From contig JABDDX010000019.1 in assembly GCA_013287375.1 (NCBI GenBank), positions 1 to 34,771 on the forward strand: a stretch of DNA of 34,771 bases, written 5' to 3'. This document shows positions 1-8,497 of this stretch, piece by piece. Numbering within the stretch: the first letter of the stretch is position 1; each line of letters begins with the position of its first letter. Below the pieces are notes generated by a model that saw nothing but the letters and a program-made list of their open reading frames with translations, did not search any database and had not been told where the DNA came from. The translations under genes and the position numbers were made by a program. This DNA is from Bacteroidota bacterium. Lineage in GTDB: Bacteria > Bacteroidota > Bacteroidia > Sphingobacteriales > Sphingobacteriaceae.

Positions 1-17
1 GAATTTTGACTTGGGGC

Positions 18-227
18 TTAAGACTTCCCCTCATTCTGTTTATTACCGGGGCCAACGGGTTGCTCTTCTTTCTCATGTTTCTTTGCGATATCTCCGCCAT
101 GCGGCTGATCGGCTCTATATTCTTTATCTGATTTTTTAACCACGCTTTTATGGCCGTTATCATGCGGCCTTTCGGTTGGGGTATCTGTTGGCGACGGTTT
201 ATCTGTTGAATTTGCTGGCTTTGTCAT
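18..227 (-). CDS. small hydrophilic hypothetical protein
   Basis: A 69-residue frame starts with ATG and ends with TAA close to the window edge. The product is rich in Lys, Asp, Glu, Pro, Gly and Asn, has no hydrophobic segment and no Cys, and looks intrinsically disordered. I do not recognise a family. It is divergent from the secreted-protein gene that begins at 378, with about 150 bp of AT-rich DNA between them. Nothing lies opposite it that would make it a shadow frame, which favours a real gene, but composition alone cannot prove this. Small disordered proteins of this type are common and unstudied in soil Bacteroidota. Confidence 0.5.
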   Translation of the reverse strand: MTKPANSTDKPSPTDTPTERPHDNGHKSVVKKSDKEYRADQPHGGDIAKKHEKEEQPVGPGNKQNEGKS

Positions 228-294
228 TTCGTGTATGATATATCTGTTATCATTAAACCAACAAGCTTATCTCTTTGTTTAAAAACCACGCTAT

Positions 295-325
295 TTTGTA
301 ATAAATTGATTACAGGGTAATTTTG
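295..325 (+). promoter_or_regulatory. Bacteroidota-type promoter for the 110-residue secreted protein
   Basis: TTTG at 295-298 is followed after 19 bp by TAATTTTG at 318-325. This matches the Bacteroidota housekeeping sigma pattern (TTTG near -33, TAnnTTTG near -7). Transcription would begin around 331, giving a leader of roughly 45 nt before the ATG at 378. Confidence 0.6.
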
Positions 326-377
326 ATGCTCCTGATTTGTCTTATTATAAATTCATATTACCTTAAACCATTAAAAA

Positions 378-710
378 ATGAAAAAGCTATTATTCCTGCT
401 GTTATTATCATTGCCGGTTTTTTGCCATGCACAAACAGACACCACTACTTATCAAAAAAAGATAGCTTACTGTATTGTTGGAATCGGCTCGCCATCAAAA
501 AAATATGTTGTTGCAACATTATTTGACGGGACAACAACAAAAACCAGCGATATAGAAATAAAGGATAGCAATGGCAAACAGATCAGGTTTCCTACAACAA
601 TCGCCGTTCTTGATTATGTAACCCAACAGGGCTGGACATTGGTTTCTTCTTATTATGCAGGCGCACAAAATTTTATTTTTGAAAAACCTGTTGTTGCCAA
701 TACACATTAA
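378..710 (+). CDS. small secreted protein of unknown function
   Basis: The 110-residue product opens with a clear signal peptide (MKK, then a Leu-rich core, then CHAQ with likely cleavage before Gln), so the mature protein is periplasmic or secreted. The mature part is about 90 residues. Its C-terminal half has a pattern like LdYvtqqGWtlVssy followed by a Phe-rich strand ending FEKP. This resembles the small DUF4177-like fold, whose signature is LN.LG.eGWelV; the resemblance is an inference from memory. It has its own promoter and stands alone between the divergent small gene on its left and ftsX on its right, so context does not suggest a role. Confidence 0.75.
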   Translation: MKKLLFLLLLSLPVFCHAQTDTTTYQKKIAYCIVGIGSPSKKYVVATLFDGTTTKTSDIEIKDSNGKQIRFPTTIAVLDYVTQQGWTLVSSYYAGAQNFIFEKPVVANTH

Positions 711-833
711 GCCAACTGCTTGTTAAATTTTGTTAAACACGGGCGGCTTTAATATACTAAATCGCAATTAATAACATATAAACTTTTACCTTTAAGGCGT
801 GTTTGTTAATTTCGCACAAACCCAAAGGCATCT

Positions 834-1712
834 ATGGAAGAATTTGAAGCAAGCGAATCAGCAAAAAAAACCAAGACGATATACATATCTACCGTTTTTG
901 GTATAGCCATGGTATTACTAATGGTTGGTTTGCTGGGGCTTATACTGGTACACGCCAATAACCTAAAACGCTACGTTAAAGAAAACATCGTGCTTAATAT
1001 TTTTGTGGATGATGCGGCACACGAAACCGATGTATTGCAATTGCAAAAACAATTGGAAACAAATCCGATGGTTAAGCAAACCCAATATGTAAGCAAAGAA
1101 CTTGCTGCACGCAACCTCCAAAAAGATTTAGGCGAAGACTTTGTAAAGTTTTTAGGCTACAACCCCCTTTCGCCATCGCTTGATGTTTATTTGAAAGCTG
1201 ATTATGCCAATAATGCGGATATAGAAAAATTCAAAGCCGAATTACTTAAGAATCCATTAGTAAAAGAAGTTAAATACCAACAATCACTGGTTGATGAGAT
1301 GAATCAAAACATAACCTCTATAAGTTTGGTTATTTTGGTTTTCGCGGGCATATTTGTGATATTATCGGTAGCTTTAATTAACAACACCATTCGCTTAGCA
1401 ATCTATTCGCAGCGGTTTTTAATCAAATCGATGCAATTGGTTGGCGCTACAAAAGGATTTATCCGCAAGCCATTTTTGTTATATGGCATATGGCACGGCC
1501 TATTAGGTGGCCTTATTGCTGTCATGATTCTAATAGGAACACTATATTTTGCCGATAAACAAATACCGGATCTGATCATATTACAAAGCTATACCGAATT
1601 TGGTATTGTATTTTTAGGCGTAATAGGATTAGGCATTTTCATATCCGGGTTCAGCACGTTTTTAGCAGTGAACAAATTTTTAAGATTAAAGATATACGAC
1701 CTTTACAGGTAA
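834..1712 (+). CDS. ftsX: cell division protein FtsX
   Basis: The 292-residue product has the FtsX plan: a short cytoplasmic N terminus, a first membrane segment at about residues 17-41, a periplasmic domain of about 120 residues, then three more membrane segments forming the FtsX permease domain. FtsX with the ATPase FtsE couples the division ring to cell-wall hydrolase activation; it is not thought to move a solute. No ftsE is present in this window, and the two genes are often apart in Bacteroidota. A weak promoter (TAATTTCG at 807-814, one mismatch to TAnnTTTG) lies 19 bp before the ATG. The following DUF3098 and uppP genes are tightly spaced and likely cotranscribed. Confidence 0.93.
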   Translation: MEEFEASESAKKTKTIYISTVFGIAMVLLMVGLLGLILVHANNLKRYVKENIVLNIFVDDAAHETDVLQLQKQLETNPMVKQTQYVSKELAARNLQKDLGEDFVKFLGYNPLSPSLDVYLKADYANNADIEKFKAELLKNPLVKEVKYQQSLVDEMNQNITSISLVILVFAGIFVILSVALINNTIRLAIYSQRFLIKSMQLVGATKGFIRKPFLLYGIWHGLLGGLIAVMILIGTLYFADKQIPDLIILQSYTEFGIVFLGVIGLGIFISGFSTFLAVNKFLRLKIYDLYR

Positions 1713-1741
1713 TCGTTAAATAAACATTTAAAATATTATAA

Positions 1742-2011
1742 ATGGCACAAAAAATCACCCAACCGTCCGGCACGGTTAAAACAGCTGCAAAAAACACAGC
1801 AGAGTCACAACCCGTACATTTTGTTTTTGATAAAAGCAATTACACCTGGCTTATTGCCGCGGTGGTGGTTGTTATTCTAGGCTTCTTCCTGATGTCGGGC
1901 ACAACAGATATTTATAACACTACCAAAATTGTTATAGCTCCGCTTACCGTTTTGGCAGGATTCGGCATTGGTTTTTACGCGATACTTAAAAAGCCTGATA
2001 CCAAAGCATGA
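1742..2011 (+). CDS. DUF3098 family small membrane protein
   Basis: The 89-residue product has a hydrophilic N terminus of about 35 residues and two membrane segments joined by a short loop containing [12 protein letters not shown], a typical DUF3098 feature. The function is unknown. Its position between ftsX and uppP is conserved in many Bacteroidota genomes, which suggests a link to envelope or division work. It starts 29 bp after ftsX, and its TGA stop overlaps the uppP ATG as ATGA, so the two are probably translationally coupled. Confidence 0.87.
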   Translation: MAQKITQPSGTVKTAAKNTAESQPVHFVFDKSNYTWLIAAVVVVILGFFLMSGTTDIYNTTKIVIAPLTVLAGFGIGFYAILKKPDTKA

Positions 2012-2811
2012 GTATAATACATGTTATTATCCTTGCAATTATTGAGGGGATAACAGAATTTTTGCCGGTATCATCAACCGGGCATATGGTTATTGCCAGT
2101 TCGTTAATGGGCATCAGCAAGGATGAATTTGTAAAACTATTTGAAATTGTGATACAGCTTGGCGCCATACTGGCCGTTGTTGTATTGTACTTTAAACGTT
2201 TTTTCCGCTCGCTCGATTTTTATTACAAATTAGTTGTAGGTGTTATCCCTGCGGTGATATTGGGCATCCTGCTAAAAAAACATATTGATAAATTACTGGA
2301 AAGCCCGTTAGTTGTAGCCTATGCTTTCGTTATCGGTGGGGTAATCCTCCTTTTTGTCGACAAATGGTTCAATAAACCAACAGTTACAAAAGAACAAGAC
2401 ATCAGCTATTTAACCGCCTTTAAAATTGGTTGTTTCCAGTGTTTGGCAATGGTACCGGGCGTGTCCCGTTCTGCGGCTTCTATCGTAGGTGGTATGTCGC
2501 AAAAATTGAACCGTACTGCTGCGGCCGAGTTCTCTTTCTTTTTAGCGGTGCCGACAATGTTTGGCGCAACCTTAAAAGATCTTTGGGACTTTCACAAAGA
2601 CAATCATCTTGATTCGGCAACACTTCATCATGATATTATCTACCTGCTAATTGGCAGCGCGATAGCATTCATAGTGGCTTTATTAGCCATACGTACATTT
2701 ATCACCTTTTTAGAACAAAAAGGATTTAAGCTATTTGGCTTTTACCGGATATTGGCTGGCCTGGTCATCATAATATTATACTATTCAGGCAATGCTTTGC
2801 ATAACATGTAA
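2008..2811 (+). CDS. uppP: undecaprenyl-diphosphate phosphatase UppP (BacA)
   Basis: This integral membrane enzyme removes a phosphate from undecaprenyl diphosphate to recycle the lipid carrier for peptidoglycan and other surface polymers; overproduction gives bacitracin resistance. The 267-residue length is normal. Both catalytic motifs are visible: [14 protein letters not shown] at residues 13-26 and PGVSRSAAS at 150-158, with the catalytic Arg at 154. About seven to eight hydrophobic segments span the protein. The start overlaps the DUF3098 stop by ATGA. A strong hairpin terminator follows within 12 bp of the stop. Confidence 0.96.
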   Translation: MSIIHVIILAIIEGITEFLPVSSTGHMVIASSLMGISKDEFVKLFEIVIQLGAILAVVVLYFKRFFRSLDFYYKLVVGVIPAVILGILLKKHIDKLLESPLVVAYAFVIGGVILLFVDKWFNKPTVTKEQDISYLTAFKIGCFQCLAMVPGVSRSAASIVGGMSQKLNRTAAAEFSFFLAVPTMFGATLKDLWDFHKDNHLDSATLHHDIIYLLIGSAIAFIVALLAIRTFITFLEQKGFKLFGFYRILAGLVIIILYYSGNALHNM

Positions 2812-2822
2812 AACATTATCAA

Positions 2823-2855
2823 CAAAAAAGCCTTGCATTACGCAAGGCTTTTTTG
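2823..2855. terminator. bidirectional intrinsic terminator between uppP and the FAD oxidase
   Basis: A perfect 14-bp stem (2823-2836 with 2842-2855) closes a 5-nt loop. Each arm has a GC-rich heart (GCCTTGC / GCAAGGC) flanked by six A or six T, so it can terminate from either strand. It sits between two convergent genes. Confidence 0.92.
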
Positions 2856-2877
2856 TTTCGTAGAAACACCACAATAA

Positions 2878-4530
2878 TTATACCGCGGGTATCCCTAATT
2901 TCCCACGCCAGTAATCGTTCACAAAAATCTGTTTAGTATCCATTGTATGTCTCAACTTCATCCAGTCATTCCACTTGGTGTATAGACCAGACCAATAATT
3001 TATGGCGGGGAAACCATTGATCATGTCAGGAATGTATTTCCCCCAGTGTGGGCGGTAGCTATAGCTTGCCAATAAATCCCAAAAATTTTGGTAAAATGTT
3101 GCCGGATCACCCTGGTTATTACCATACCAAAACACATCGATCCGGACAACATCCGTGCCATAGGCCGGACTTAGCCAAAAAGGACTTTGTTTGGCGGCAT
3201 AAATTTCGCAGCTAAAGCTAAAGTCTATGCTTATTGGCTGAGCATCATAATAGTTTTTTAGGTCTACCATCAACACCCAGGCCCAGTCCGTACTTATCCA
3301 TAGCTCTGTAAACCAAACCGGCATCAGTTTATCATTCATCTGGTTGTCCATAGGTATCCCTTTGTACCAAAGGTCTGAAAACAACTGCGGCCCTTTATTT
3401 TTATTTGTGGTCGTATCAACAGCTACAAAAAGGTCCATTATAGCAGGGAATATCTTTGTAGCATAATTACTCTCTACCAAAGTTTTAATAATTTCATACT
3501 CTGTAGGTTTATCAGCCAGAAGCTTTTGCAGCCATGTTGGCCATTGCCCAATAGCATTATATATAAGGTTAGCAACTATATTTGCCGGATCAGGGCTGCC
3601 AAAAACATAGGGTACTTCTTCATACGGTTTTAGTCCGTCAGGAGATGGCTGAACGCCCATTAATTCATAAGCATTTGCTGCCCAGGCTTCAGCTCCTGCT
3701 TTATCTGTACGTTTTGCCTGCCAAACCACCATCCGCGATAGATCCTGCTGACCGTTTTGCTGCGGCCACCACATTAAACGGGTGTACTCGGTTTGCCTTA
3801 AAAAAGTTTCTAGGTCTGGTAAGCCGTTCGATTTATTAAAAAAATCGATCAGAGTGCATTTATCGGTGTATTCAATAGTTTCTGACCCTACAATATAAAA
3901 TTGGGGTATACACGTAAAAGTTGCTGATACAATAACACCCATTAAGCCTAGAGAAGCCAAGCCTATCGCAAAAAAATGATTTTCAGGCTTGTCGTCCCTA
4001 TTATACGTAAGTAAACAAGCCTCCCCATTAGACTTGTACGTAACCACATCTACACTTATCAACGCATCTTCAAACGAATATTGGATTGAGCCTCCAGACG
4101 AACCCGTTGACAAAAAACCACCAACAGTTTGATGCGTTATCCCACCCAGGTCGGGAAGTGCACGGTTTAACGAAGGATTATTTGTAGCAGTGCCTAAGTT
4201 ATCTAAAATACAACACAGGGAATTTTCAACAGTGGAGATGCCGGTAGGATCGAAAGGGTCGACACCGAGGTGGCAACCGGCCTGAACTTTCACAGTGTTT
4301 TCATCAAGCATCTCCACAGCATACATTTTGGAGAGCATAATGTACTTGTAGGGCCTGCCGCTTGATGATTTTTGTTCTTTTTCCAGGCCCCCGATTAACG
4401 GGAATGAGTGGCCAGAGCCGCGAACACAAATAATCTCGTTTTTGTCTAATGCCTCCTGCACCAGCGCGATTACATCATCGTTGTTTTCTGGTAGCCAATA
4501 GGTTGCGCCATTTACAGTTATTGTTTCCAT
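2878..4530 (-). CDS. FAD-linked oxidoreductase, VAO/aldonolactone oxidase type
   Basis: The 550-residue product belongs to the vanillyl-alcohol-oxidase flavoprotein fold (FAD_binding_4). The N-terminal VRGSGHSF motif near residues 37-44 holds the GHS histidine that carries covalent flavin in gulonolactone and arabinonolactone oxidases. GGITHQTVGGFLSTGSSGGS near residue 130 matches the pyrophosphate-binding stretch, and RPHWGKY near the C terminus matches the HWxK motif of aldonolactone oxidases. It is about 100 residues longer than typical aldonolactone oxidases, mainly in the middle, so the substrate could differ and is not predicted. There is no signal peptide. It stands alone, 110 bp downstream of the mla operon, with an imperfect hairpin in the gap. 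Confidence 0.85.
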   Translation of the reverse strand: METITVNGATYWLPENNDDVIALVQEALDKNEIICVRGSGHSFPLIGGLEKEQKSSSGRPYKYIMLSKMYAVEMLDENTVKVQAGCHLGVDPFDPTGISTVENSLCCILDNLGTATNNPSLNRALPDLGGITHQTVGGFLSTGSSGGSIQYSFEDALISVDVVTYKSNGEACLLTYNRDDKPENHFFAIGLASLGLMGVIVSATFTCIPQFYIVGSETIEYTDKCTLIDFFNKSNGLPDLETFLRQTEYTRLMWWPQQNGQQDLSRMVVWQAKRTDKAGAEAWAANAYELMGVQPSPDGLKPYEEVPYVFGSPDPANIVANLIYNAIGQWPTWLQKLLADKPTEYEIIKTLVESNYATKIFPAIMDLFVAVDTTTNKNKGPQLFSDLWYKGIPMDNQMNDKLMPVWFTELWISTDWAWVLMVDLKNYYDAQPISIDFSFSCEIYAAKQSPFWLSPAYGTDVVRIDVFWYGNNQGDPATFYQNFWDLLASYSYRPHWGKYIPDMINGFPAINYWSGLYTKWNDWMKLRHTMDTKQIFVNDYWRGKLGIPAV

Positions 4531-4561
4531 TGCTTAAAGGTTAAAGTTTAAGCTAATTTAA

Positions 4562-4595
4562 CTAATAATTATTTGTGGTGTCAAATGATTATTAG
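4562..4595. terminator. possible hairpin at the end of the mla operon
   Basis: Arms at 4562-4575 and 4582-4595 pair over 14 positions with one G-T pair and a 6-nt loop. It lies about 45 bp beyond the mlaD stop and about 30 bp before the start of the oxidase gene. The stem is AT-rich and has no strong T run, so it could be a weak terminator or an RNA element. Confidence 0.4.
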
Positions 4596-4640
4596 CGGAA
4601 GCGGCCCTGCATTATATGTTCTTTTTATTCATTTACTTTC

Positions 4641-5390
4641 CTACTGTTGTCCCGCGGCATTCTGAGCCTTCTTTATCGAATCTTGCTTAGCTTTTAACGC
4701 TTTTTTCTTTTTGTTAAAAAAGCCTTTCAACAAAAAGTTATGTTGCGCGGCGGTTAAATCCTCATTTAAGGTAGATGTTGTTTTATGCACATTAGCCATG
4801 GTAGTTTTGGCCTGTTTAACCGTTGCGTCCAGGTCATTAGCCATTCTATCATTATTTAAAAGGCGGCCCAAACTACCCTTCCCGCTGTTTACCTTACCAG
4901 TAATTTCTGATAAGTTTTGTATCAACGTACCTGCATTATCTGCAATACCAGTTAATTTGGCTATGATCTTGTCAGCATCAACCGGAGGTACCGATGGTAG
5001 CTGATCGCCATTCTTCACTTGTTCCTGTGTGGTTATACCCCCCGGCGCAATTACAACCAATTTATCCCCCATCAACCCATCGCTGCCGATGCTGATTTTA
5101 GAATCTTTTTTGATGAATTTTTTCACATCATCATTTAAAGTAAGATCAACACGCACTGTACTATCATTCATGATAGTAATATTGGCTACAACGCCAACTG
5201 TTATGCCTGCAAACCGAACGTTATTGCCAATAGCCAAACCATTAACATTTCTAAACGTTCCGTAAACACCAAATGTGGAGCTAAACAGATTTCTTTTATT
5301 GCCTATTAAAAAAATAATGGCAATCAAAACCGCTAAACCAGCAATGGTAAACAGCCCTATTTTTATTTTTTGTGATCCCGTTGTTTTCAT
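4641..5390 (-). CDS. mlaD: MlaD-family substrate-binding protein (MCE domain)
   Basis: The 249-residue product has one N-terminal membrane anchor (about residues 10-30), then a single MCE domain (about 36-120, with VYGTFRNVNGLAIGNNVRFAGI). A helical C-terminal region with many Ala, Asn and Lys follows, ending in a basic Lys-rich tail. MlaD-type proteins form periplasmic hexameric rings that bind lipid and hand it to or from the MlaE/MlaF transporter. In E. coli this keeps phospholipid out of the outer leaflet; direction and substrate here are not known. Its start overlaps the mlaF stop as ATGA, and it is the last gene of the mlaE-mlaF-mlaD operon. No mlaB or mlaC is seen. Confidence 0.9.
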   Translation of the reverse strand: MKTTGSQKIKIGLFTIAGLAVLIAIIFLIGNKRNLFSSTFGVYGTFRNVNGLAIGNNVRFAGITVGVVANITIMNDSTVRVDLTLNDDVKKFIKKDSKISIGSDGLMGDKLVVIAPGGITTQEQVKNGDQLPSVPPVDADKIIAKLTGIADNAGTLIQNLSEITGKVNSGKGSLGRLLNNDRMANDLDATVKQAKTTMANVHKTTSTLNEDLTAAQHNFLLKGFFNKKKKALKAKQDSIKKAQNAAGQQ

Positions 5391-6169
5391 GATATATCTT
5401 TAAAAAATTCCCTGGCTATTTCGTTTTTTGATTTTTGAAGGCTTTCAAACGTTCCTTCGGCTATATACTCCCCACTATCCATAATCACTACCCGGTCCGA
5501 TGTGATGCGTGCGCATTCCATGTCGTGGGTTATAATAATCGAGGTGGTTTTATATTTCTTCTGCATATTCAGTATCAACTCGCTTATTTCCCGTGATGTT
5601 ATGGGATCTAAGCCTGTCGTTGGCTCGTCATACAACATTATTTCAGGTTTAATGATCAACGTACGGGCCAATCCAATTCGTTTTCGCATACCTCCGGAGA
5701 GATCTGAGGGCATTTTGTCTATCGCGTCAACCAAACCCACCCCCTCCAGCACTTCGTTCACCCGCTCGTCTATTTCCTGCTGATTTTTCATCTTTAGAAC
5801 CCGGGTTAATGGAAACTCCAGATTCTCTCTCACCGTCATCGAATCAAACAAAGCTCCGCTCTGAAACAGAAAGCCAATTTTCATGCGCAATTCCTTCAGC
5901 TGATTATCATTCATATCGGTAACCTCGTCGCCAAATACCTTTATTGACCCGCCATCGGGAGTTAATAAGCCCACTATACATTCTATAGTAACCGATTTCC
6001 CCTCACCTGATTTCCCCAGTACAACCACATTTTCCCCACGATCTACTTCAAGATTAATGTCTTTCAGTACATTTTTTTTACCAAAAGATTTTTTCAATCC
6101 TTTTATCACGATAATCGCCTCTTTTTTAGTCTTTGTAGTGGCTTCCTTTTTTTCCTTTACCGCCTCCAT
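5387..6169 (-). CDS. mlaF: MlaF-family ABC ATPase
   Basis: The 260-residue product is the nucleotide-binding subunit of an MCE lipid transporter. Walker A is GKSGEGKS at residues 52-59, the Q-loop lies in FLFQSGALFD, the signature is LSGGMRKR at 157-164, Walker B is IMLYDE at 177-182, and a switch histidine follows in THDM. The LSGGM signature and SGALFDS stretch are typical of MlaF rather than generic ABC ATPases. A Lys-rich N-terminal extension of about 18 residues precedes the ABC fold. It starts 1 bp after the mlaE stop and overlaps mlaD by ATGA, so the three genes form one unit. Confidence 0.93.
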   Translation of the reverse strand: MEAVKEKKEATTKTKKEAIIVIKGLKKSFGKKNVLKDINLEVDRGENVVVLGKSGEGKSVTIECIVGLLTPDGGSIKVFGDEVTDMNDNQLKELRMKIGFLFQSGALFDSMTVRENLEFPLTRVLKMKNQQEIDERVNEVLEGVGLVDAIDKMPSDLSGGMRKRIGLARTLIIKPEIMLYDEPTTGLDPITSREISELILNMQKKYKTTSIIITHDMECARITSDRVVIMDSGEYIAEGTFESLQKSKNEIAREFFKDIS

Positions 6170-6170
6170 A

Positions 6171-6953
6171 TTATTTATAGAATAAAATACTAGTTACTTG
6201 TAATGCAATGGCATCAATAACAAAAATCCACAGCGAAGCGGTTACCACGGCCGAATTAGCCGCTAAACCCACACTCTCTGTTCCTTTGTTTGAATTGAAG
6301 CCTTTATAACATCCCACAAAACCTATCGCGAAGCCAAAAAAGATGGTTTTAACAAAGGCCGGTAAAAAATCAGAAAAGTCAATCGAAGCCACACATTTGT
6401 GCAGGTATAAGGTATAACTAACGCTATCTTTAATATTCAGGGCTAAAAAGCCACCTGCTAAACCAATAACATCACCAATAACCGTTAGTAACGGCACCAT
6501 AAGCGTTACCGCCAATATACGTGTAACAACCAGGTATTGCACCGGGTTAGCGCCTGATACTTCCATGGCATCAATTTGCTCGGTAACCTTCATGCTACCC
6601 AGCTCAGCGCCTATGCTTGATGATATTTTACCGGCACATATCAGCGCTGTAATCACAGGGCCAATCTCGCGGATAAGCGAAACGGAAAGTGTTTTGGGTA
6701 ACATCCCCACCTGGCCAAAAGATTCTAACGATGGCCGTAATTGTAAAATTAAAACGGCTCCCATAATGAACGAAGTTATACCCACCAGCATCATCGACCG
6801 ATAACCGATCTCGTAACACTGACGAATAAACTCCGACCACTCGAAGCCGCCTTTAAATATATTCCTGAAAAACCTGGTGAAGAAAACGCATTGATCGCCA
6901 ACCTCGGCAAACCATTTTCTCCAACCTGTTAGTTCTAATTCCTGCTCCGCCAT
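6171..6953 (-). CDS. mlaE: MlaE-family ABC transporter permease
   Basis: The 260-residue product has the MlaE permease family pattern: about five to six membrane segments and the conserved stretch LIREIGPVITALICAGKISSS followed by ELGSMKVTEQIDAME, which forms the coupling region with the ATPase. The inner-membrane permease works with MlaF and the MCE protein MlaD in lipid exchange between the two membranes. It is the first gene of the three-gene operon; pirin lies upstream in the same direction after about 90 bp, so a promoter is probably in that gap although no clear TAnnTTTG is seen. Confidence 0.92.
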   Translation of the reverse strand: MAEQELELTGWRKWFAEVGDQCVFFTRFFRNIFKGGFEWSEFIRQCYEIGYRSMMLVGITSFIMGAVLILQLRPSLESFGQVGMLPKTLSVSLIREIGPVITALICAGKISSSIGAELGSMKVTEQIDAMEVSGANPVQYLVVTRILAVTLMVPLLTVIGDVIGLAGGFLALNIKDSVSYTLYLHKCVASIDFSDFLPAFVKTIFFGFAIGFVGCYKGFNSNKGTESVGLAANSAVVTASLWIFVIDAIALQVTSILFYK

Positions 6954-7043
6954 AAGGTGTTTATTAATTGACTGTTACAACAAACGATTAGCTATTTGTT
7001 TTTTATCCGCTCAAATAAATCTCACCTTGGCGTTAAAGCCGGT

Positions 7044-7754
7044 TTACATCATTGGTATTTCCATCAAAAGCAAACGGGATTGCGCTTCGGTTTCAATTTT
7101 AAGCGAGCTTAAATCATAAACACCCAAAGCGTCTCTTTTGTTTAATATATGCCCGTCGATCTTAGCCGCACCTTCAATAACGAAAATATAAAGGCCATTC
7201 CCCGGAATTTTTATATCATAATTTATGGTCTGTCCCGGCTCAAAATCCCCCATAGAAAAAACAGCATCCTGATTGATCCAAAGCGTATCCGCATCCTTAT
7301 CTGGTGATATAAGCGTTGCCAATTGATTGGATTTTAACACCTCGTTAAAGTTTTTTTGATCATACCTTGGTTTGATGTTTCTTTCCTTAGGGAACAACCA
7401 TATCTGCAAGGTATTGGCATCCTCTGTTTTAGAATGATTGTACTCCGAATGCGTAACACCTGTACCTGCCGACATGATCTGAACTTCACCAGAATGGATT
7501 ACACCAACACTTCCCATACTATCTTTATGCTCTAAAGCGCCTTTAATTGGTATGGTGATGATCTCCATATTATCATGCGGATGGGTACCAAATCCGGCTC
7601 CGCCTTTAATAATATCATCATTCAAAACCCTAAGCGCACCGAAATGTACTTTTTCAGGATTGTAATATGGGCCAAAACTAAATGAGAAATTAGCTTTTAA
7701 CCAACCTATGTCGTTGTGTCCGCGTTCGTTAGCGGCATAATATATACTTTTCAT
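7044..7754 (-). CDS. pirin family protein
   Basis: This is a bicupin pirin. The metal-binding set is complete: with the ATG at 7754 as start, His58 and His60 fall in GTHPHDNME, and His102 and Glu104 in GVTHSE, close to the human pirin positions. Bacterial pirins bind iron; some have quercetin 2,3-dioxygenase activity and others act as regulators, so the role here is open. A longer frame begins at 7784, but the extra ten residues (MFKHIINKTI) do not look like a pirin N terminus, whereas MKSIYYAANERG does. The gene is divergent from the reductase at 7841. Confidence 0.88.
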   Translation of the reverse strand: MKSIYYAANERGHNDIGWLKANFSFSFGPYYNPEKVHFGALRVLNDDIIKGGAGFGTHPHDNMEIITIPIKGALEHKDSMGSVGVIHSGEVQIMSAGTGVTHSEYNHSKTEDANTLQIWLFPKERNIKPRYDQKNFNEVLKSNQLATLISPDKDADTLWINQDAVFSMGDFEPGQTINYDIKIPGNGLYIFVIEGAAKIDGHILNKRDALGVYDLSSLKIETEAQSRLLLMEIPMM

Positions 7755-7814
7755 AATCGTCTTATTAATTATATGTTTAAACATTCAATTTTTATTCCAC
7801 AAATTAATTATGTG

Positions 7815-7822
7815 TATTTTTG
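7815..7822 (+). promoter_or_regulatory. -7 promoter element for the NAD(P)-binding reductase
   Basis: TATTTTTG matches the Bacteroidota -7 consensus TAnnTTTG. Transcription would start near 7828, so an ATG at 7841 fits and the upstream TTG at 7820 would lie before the transcript start. Confidence 0.55.
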
Positions 7823-7840
7823 CAAAATTATTTGGGTATA

Positions 7841-8497
7841 ATGGCATATAAAGCAATAATAGCAGGCGCAAGCGGACTAATTGGCAGTAGTTTATTAACT
7901 ATACTGCTAAATGAACCAGCCTATGCTGAAGTTACTGTTTTAGTGAGAAAGAAAACCGGCATCTCGCATCCAAAGTTAACCGAGATTATTGTTGATTTTA
8001 ATAGGCTTGATGATTTTGCCGGAGATATTAACGGCCATGCATTGTTTTGTTGCATCGGTACAACTAAAAAGAAGACGCCCGATTTAACCGATTATTATAA
8101 AATTGAACATGATTATCCTGTAAAGTTAGGGCAATTAGCTGTTAAAAATGGCGTTAAACAATATCACTATGTTTCGTCTATTGGAGCTGATAAAGATTCT
8201 GCCGCTTATTATACCAGGTATAAGGGTCAAACCGAATACGATTTACAGCAACTGAAGTTGCCGTCTCTTCATATTTATCGTCCATCAATATTAGCCGGTG
8301 AAAGAAAAGATTATAGACCGATGGAAAAGCTTGCCACCGGACTATTGTATATCATTAATCCCTTACTTATAGGCAGCCTTAAAAAATACAGGAGCATACC
8401 TGCAAAAACCGTGGCAATGGCCATGTACAAACAATCAACAAATAGTGAAGAGGGTGTTTTTATACATCCATCTGATCAAATAAAACAAATAGCGTGA
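7841..8497 (+). CDS. NAD(P)H-binding short-chain reductase-like protein
   Basis: The product (218 residues from ATG 7841) has a Rossmann fold with the nucleotide-binding motif GASGLIGSS near residues 9-17, followed by strands of the atypical SDR / NAD(P)H-binding family (NmrA/HTATIP2-like). The stretch YHYVSSIGAD and the YxxxK pattern in YYTRYKGQTE resemble the SDR active site. The substrate cannot be predicted. A TTG 21 bp upstream would extend the frame, but it falls inside the predicted promoter. The TGA stop overlaps the GTG start of the next ABC-F gene (GTGA), which implies translational coupling with a gene of unrelated function. Confidence 0.82.
   Translation: MAYKAIIAGASGLIGSSLLTILLNEPAYAEVTVLVRKKTGISHPKLTEIIVDFNRLDDFAGDINGHALFCCIGTTKKKTPDLTDYYKIEHDYPVKLGQLAVKNGVKQYHYVSSIGADKDSAAYYTRYKGQTEYDLQQLKLPSLHIYRPSILAGERKDYRPMEKLATGLLYIINPLLIGSLKKYRSIPAKTVAMAMYKQSTNSEEGVFIHPSDQIKQIA

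Noticed and set aside
7755..7784. Ten-residue N-terminal extension of pirin
   Set aside because: The extra residues do not fit the family and the metal ligands fall at the usual positions when the ATG at 7754 is used.
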